A stretch of 64,000 nucleotides of DNA, from NCBI RefSeq assembly GCF_023700745.1, contig NZ_JAMPYG010000016.1, positions 18,703 through 82,702 of the forward strand, written 5' to 3'. Below the pieces are notes generated by a model that saw only the letters and a list, made by a program, of their open reading frames with translations, ran no database searches and was not told the DNA's origin. Of the stretch, positions 61,463 to 64,000 are shown piece by piece. Each line of letters begins with the position of its first letter. Position 1 is the stretch's first letter. The stretch comes from Rhodoferax sp. (lineage in GTDB: Bacteria; Pseudomonadota; Gammaproteobacteria; Burkholderiales; Burkholderiaceae_C). The position numbers and the translations under genes are program-made.

Positions 61463-62014
61463 TTATTTGGCTACAGACGCTGCCGCTTCCGGTGCCGTAG
61501 CGGCGGCCTCGGGCGCTGCGGGCGCTTCGAACTTGGCGCCGGCGGCATTGGCCATGTAAGCCACCGCCCGACCTACCTCAAAGTCGGCAAAAGCACCACC
61601 GCCCTGGGCTGCCATGTTGCCCTTGCCTTTCAGGGCAGAGTTCAACAACGCGCTGTAGCCAGTGCCAATGCGCGGTGCCCAGGCAGCGGTATCGCCAAAT
61701 TTGGGCGCACCCACCAGTCCAGCCGCATGGCAGGTGGTGCATTGGACGTTGTACACCTCTTCACCGGTTTTGGGCTCGCGCTTGGACTCACCCAACTGCA
61801 GAATGCCCACTTTTTGAATGCGCCTGGCCACCGCTTCTTCAGACATGCTGGCTGCCACCTGGCCACCGTTTTGAGCCTTGTAATAAGCCACCAGAGAGCC
61901 AATGACCAGTATGGGAAGACCTACCAATACGAGAATTGTTGTTATTTTCTTGATGCCAGTGGCTCTGGGTGCAGCGTGTGCGTCGTGGTCTGCGGTGTGA
62001 TGGCGGTCGCTCAT
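61463..62014 (-). CDS. Membrane-anchored cytochrome c5-type protein
   Basis: A 183-residue c-type cytochrome. An N-terminal hydrophilic His/Asp-rich stretch precedes one membrane anchor (TTILVLVGLPILVIGSLVAYY). The heme motif CTTCH and a Met-type ligand region (GNMAAQGGGAF) follow, with a Pro/Ala-rich C-terminal tail. It is convergent with the previous gene by only nine bases. Likely an electron carrier in the periplasm; its partners are unknown. Confidence 0.88.
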   Translation of the reverse strand: MSDRHHTADHDAHAAPRATGIKKITTILVLVGLPILVIGSLVAYYKAQNGGQVAASMSEEAVARRIQKVGILQLGESKREPKTGEEVYNVQCTTCHAAGLVGAPKFGDTAAWAPRIGTGYSALLNSALKGKGNMAAQGGGAFADFEVGRAVAYMANAAGAKFEAPAAPEAAATAPEAAASVAK

Positions 62015-62102
62015 GATGGCCTTGGTTGGATGTTAGGTACGAAAGCAGCGTTGGATTATAGGGTTGGGGCGTTTAAACCCCCTACAATCGCCACTCCAGG
62101 AT

Positions 62103-62141
62103 GCGGCTGTAGCTCAGTGGATAGAGTATCGGCCTCCGAAG
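62103..62141 (+). repeat. Duplicated 5' half of tRNA-Arg (pseudo-tRNA / possible att site)
   Basis: The 39 bases are identical to the first 39 of the intact tRNA-Arg gene 94 bases downstream (62197-62235). Identity stops right after the anticodon loop, and the sequence after it cannot form the T arm or acceptor stem. It cannot be a functional tRNA. The boundary at the anticodon loop is typical of tyrosine-integrase crossover points or of a local duplication. Confidence 0.9.
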
Positions 62142-62196
62142 GCTATAGTCATCCGGGTTTGCGGCGAAAATGTGAGTATTGGTCTTTTTTAGAGTT

Positions 62197-62272
62197 GCGG
62201 CTGTAGCTCAGTGGATAGAGTATCGGCCTCCGAAGCCGAGGGTCGTGGGTTCGATCCCCGCCAGCCGCACCA
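62197..62272 (+). tRNA. tRNA-Arg (anticodon CCG)
   Basis: All arms are visible: acceptor GCGGCTG/CAGCCGC, D arm with GCTCAGTGG, anticodon stem TCGGC/GCCGA around loop CTCCGAA (anticodon CCG, reads CGG codons), and T arm with GGTTCGATCC. The discriminator base is A at 62269 and CCA is encoded at 62270-62272. Confidence 0.95.
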
Positions 62273-63003
62273 GTCCTTGCTTTTCACGTAATTGGGCGCG
62301 TACAAGCAATAGCGAAAATTTCCAAAAACGGTTCTCCGCTTGGGAATTTTTGGCACAAGCATACGAAAAGCTAATGGTCGCCGCAAGCATGGGCCTTGTT
62401 TCTGTGCCCTGTGTGTGCCACGGCTGTGCCATGCACAGTGAACCAAAATATGCAAGTTTCTTAAAACTGACGATCGGTCTTGTGCCTTAATAACGGCACC
62501 TGTCGTGAGTGTGGTGTGCGAGCCAATTTTTCTCCTGAAGTAAGCAATTTCTGGTTGTCCGGTTTCAGTGGCAGGTGAAGCGAAACTTAGAAAGGCTTTA
62601 TGATTTGCATCGCAGGAGGCGATGCCCGCAAAGCGGGCTCAAGCAAAAGCTCAGGCGGTTGGTCAGTTGTTCGGCCATAGCTGCCATACAGTTGATCAAT
62701 TTCGACAGTCACTTTGGGCCAGGTCCGGACGCTCGCCAGTGACGGCTAACCGGCGGGCAAATTTTCACCTTTCTTCGTCGGCGCACGGCTCTGATTTGGC
62801 AGAGTGCCGTTAGACAGCTTGGCATCACGAATTCACGCAAAGTGACTGTTGTTGACATTGACTCCCGCCAGGTTGAATGGCAGCGGTCGAGCGTGACGTG
62901 GGCGCATGCATGCCGCTGCGACATCAGGCTTGACATAACGCCATATCGGATCAAGGAAGATGCAGCAGCAAGTTGGTGGTCAATTCGTGTGGCTGGGTAA
63001 CTT
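62273..63003. other. Gene-poor stretch downstream of tRNA-Arg
   Basis: No convincing coding region was found in 731 bases on either strand; open frames of 60-105 codons here lack recognisable motifs. The only structures seen are a perfect hairpin GCCCGC-AAA-GCGGGC at 62624-62638 without a T-tract, and an imperfect hairpin around 62786-62815. It looks like decayed DNA of an island next to the tRNA. Confidence 0.6.
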
Positions 63004-63852
63004 TCATACGTGCCAGTATTCCCCATCCAGAAATCCGGGAGTTAGTCGCTCCAATTTCGTATTCCACCTCAATTGTGTTTTCCAGCGACTGATCCAGAGT
63101 GCTTCTAACCCCACCGCAATATCTTTTGAATGCATGGCGGACACAGTAGAAGGCAATTTCTTTTTGAGTTCATCCACCGAGATAGACCAGACTGTCAACG
63201 GCCCGCGTCCAGCGTCAAGCTCAGCCAGATAGAAGTTGCGCGTGCATTCGCCATGATGAATGGTGTCATGGCGAACCCAGCGGTTGTACAAAGCATTGGC
63301 TGTTACCCATTTCCCAATATAGCGAACTTCGTCAGTGTGATCTGTCACAGCGTACAACAAGGGTCCACAAACCTTTTTCCACCTACGCTCGTTAACGACA
63401 CGATGGTCGATGATGCGTTTATGCTTTTCTCGGTAAAAAAACGTCTCCTTCCGCGAGCCAGTAAGCTCGATCACCTTTTCCATACCCAATTGTTCTGGCG
63501 AAATTTTCTGACTTGTGGTTGTGAATTGCATTCGTTTTTTAATCTCTGGTTGACAAATAGAAATATGAACTTCTGATGGAGGGCTAGTAAGCAACTTGAG
63601 GTACACCTCAGCTAGAAGTTGAGCGTCCTCCAATGCTGAATGCTTGTTGCGTTTTGTTGAAAGTCCTGATTTCAGAATCAGGGCATCAAGAGATGCGGTC
63701 TCGCCAGGGAATCGAGACTTGGCTATGCTGACCGTGCAGGCAATGCTCCCCAAATCTTGAAGGCGCTCAGTTCTGCCTGCCGCGCTCATTTCAGAATCAA
63801 TAAACCCAGTGTCAAAAGATGCGTTATGCATGAAACATTCCGCACCTTGAAC
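63004..63852 (-). pseudogene. DnaQ-like exonuclease/GIY-YIG fusion gene, truncated at its 5' end by an IS66 insertion
   Basis: The intact remainder begins with VQGAECFMHNASFDTGFID, the ExoII motif of DnaQ/epsilon-type DEDD exonucleases, and continues to NKHSALEDAQLLAEVY (ExoIII). The upstream part with the ExoI motif (DTETTG) is missing. A C-terminal domain starts PLLYAVTDHTDEVRYIGKWV with a following NRWVRHD, resembling GIY-YIG nucleases. The in-frame open region runs on to 63909, but residues before VQGA come from the inserted element. The protein would lack its first catalytic acids and is unlikely to be an active exonuclease. Confidence 0.75.
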
Positions 63853-64000
63853 GTAAGCGCGCAGCGAACCCATCTTGACCACAGGGCAGCGACTGTGGCT
63901 GAGAATCAAAGAGCGTGAACTTGTGGTTGCCAGCGGTGCGGCAACAACTCATGAATCTGACTGGCCCGCTGTGTTGGCAGGCGCGTCAGGACATCCTTGA
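63853..64000 (-). mobile_element. IS66-family insertion sequence, one end (rest outside window)
   Basis: A minus-strand frame ending with TGA at 63906-63908 encodes KDVLTRLPTQRASQIHELLPHRW, matching the conserved C-terminus of IS66 TnpC transposases. The element end is at 63853, where GTAAGCG, the characteristic start of IS66-family terminal repeats, abuts the DnaQ-like coding sequence. The transposase continues beyond the right edge of the window. No second end is visible, so the target-site duplication cannot be checked here. Confidence 0.8.

Noticed and set aside
62740..62820. Integron attC-like site (GGCTAAC ... GTTAGAC)
   Set aside because: The two outer cores are not complementary enough (GGCTAAC does not fit RYYYAAC), inner boxes are not clear, and no integrase or cassettes are visible.
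63910..63951. Extension of the DnaQ-like frame upstream into the IS66 region
   Set aside because: The extra codons are antisense-frame IS66 end sequence, carry no ExoI motif, and a stop blocks the frame at 63949-63951.

Overview
The window looks like the chromosome of a Burkholderiales betaproteobacterium, most likely Comamonadaceae (Rhodoferax/Polaromonas type). This is inferred from the high-GC coding style, the many periplasmic binding proteins, and family-level resemblances (SHP/diheme cytochrome pair, PglL-type ligase, YeeN-type YebC). No rRNA is present. One complete tRNA-Arg(CCG) is present. No CRISPR array, plasmid origin or prophage was seen.

Layout. 1-5.6 kb (mostly minus): the start of a TRAP binding protein cut by the window edge, an MscS channel, an SH3 protein, the osmoprotectant importer ProXWV and a small membrane protein. 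5.6-15.1 kb (plus): a DctS/DctR-like two-component system, a 1323-residue PAS/GAF/degenerate-GGDEF/EAL protein, a phosphofructokinase with mixed nucleotide signature overlapped by a thioredoxin-like gene, and a DMT exporter. 15.1-23.6 kb: a membrane Mrr-like nuclease, a LysR regulator divergent from a Liv-type ABC importer, then an aldehyde dehydrogenase and a short-chain dehydrogenase.

23.7-33.1 kb is the most unusual region: a minus-strand cluster encoding a RuBisCO-like protein, a DUF1537 acid-sugar kinase, a zinc dehydrogenase, a TRAP importer (P, Q, M), a histidine phosphatase and a single-cysteine Asp/Glu-racemase-fold protein, with a divergent LysR regulator. It reads as an uptake and catabolic pathway for an unidentified acid sugar. 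Its central genes are visibly AT-richer than everything around them, so it looks like a mosaic, probably transferred block. An octanucleotide tandem repeat sits ahead of the last gene.

33.3-40.9 kb: a zinc dehydrogenase divergent from a five-gene block (MaoC-type hydratase, acyl-CoA dehydrogenase, CaiB/BaiF CoA-transferase, MmgE/PrpD, CitE-like lyase) that matches an itaconate or mesaconate CoA-degradation logic, plus a methyltransferase. 41.1-44.9 kb: fur, a Fur-box-controlled orphan iron-binding protein, a YebC-type regulator and a uracil-type permease followed by a REP-like repeat. 44.97-49.95 kb: a QseBC-type two-component system and PepSY protein divergent from an SHP cytochrome, a diheme cytochrome c and a ferric-reductase-like flavoprotein, with paired RR-like sites between them and a long hairpin at the end. 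50-57.7 kb (minus): sulfate importer cysTWA with two sulfate-binding proteins and metY. 57.8-62.0 kb: an O-oligosaccharide ligase, small enzymes and a membrane cytochrome c. 62.1-64 kb: tRNA-Arg with a duplicated 5' half, a gene-poor stretch, and a DnaQ-like/GIY-YIG gene broken by an IS66-family element that runs off the right edge.
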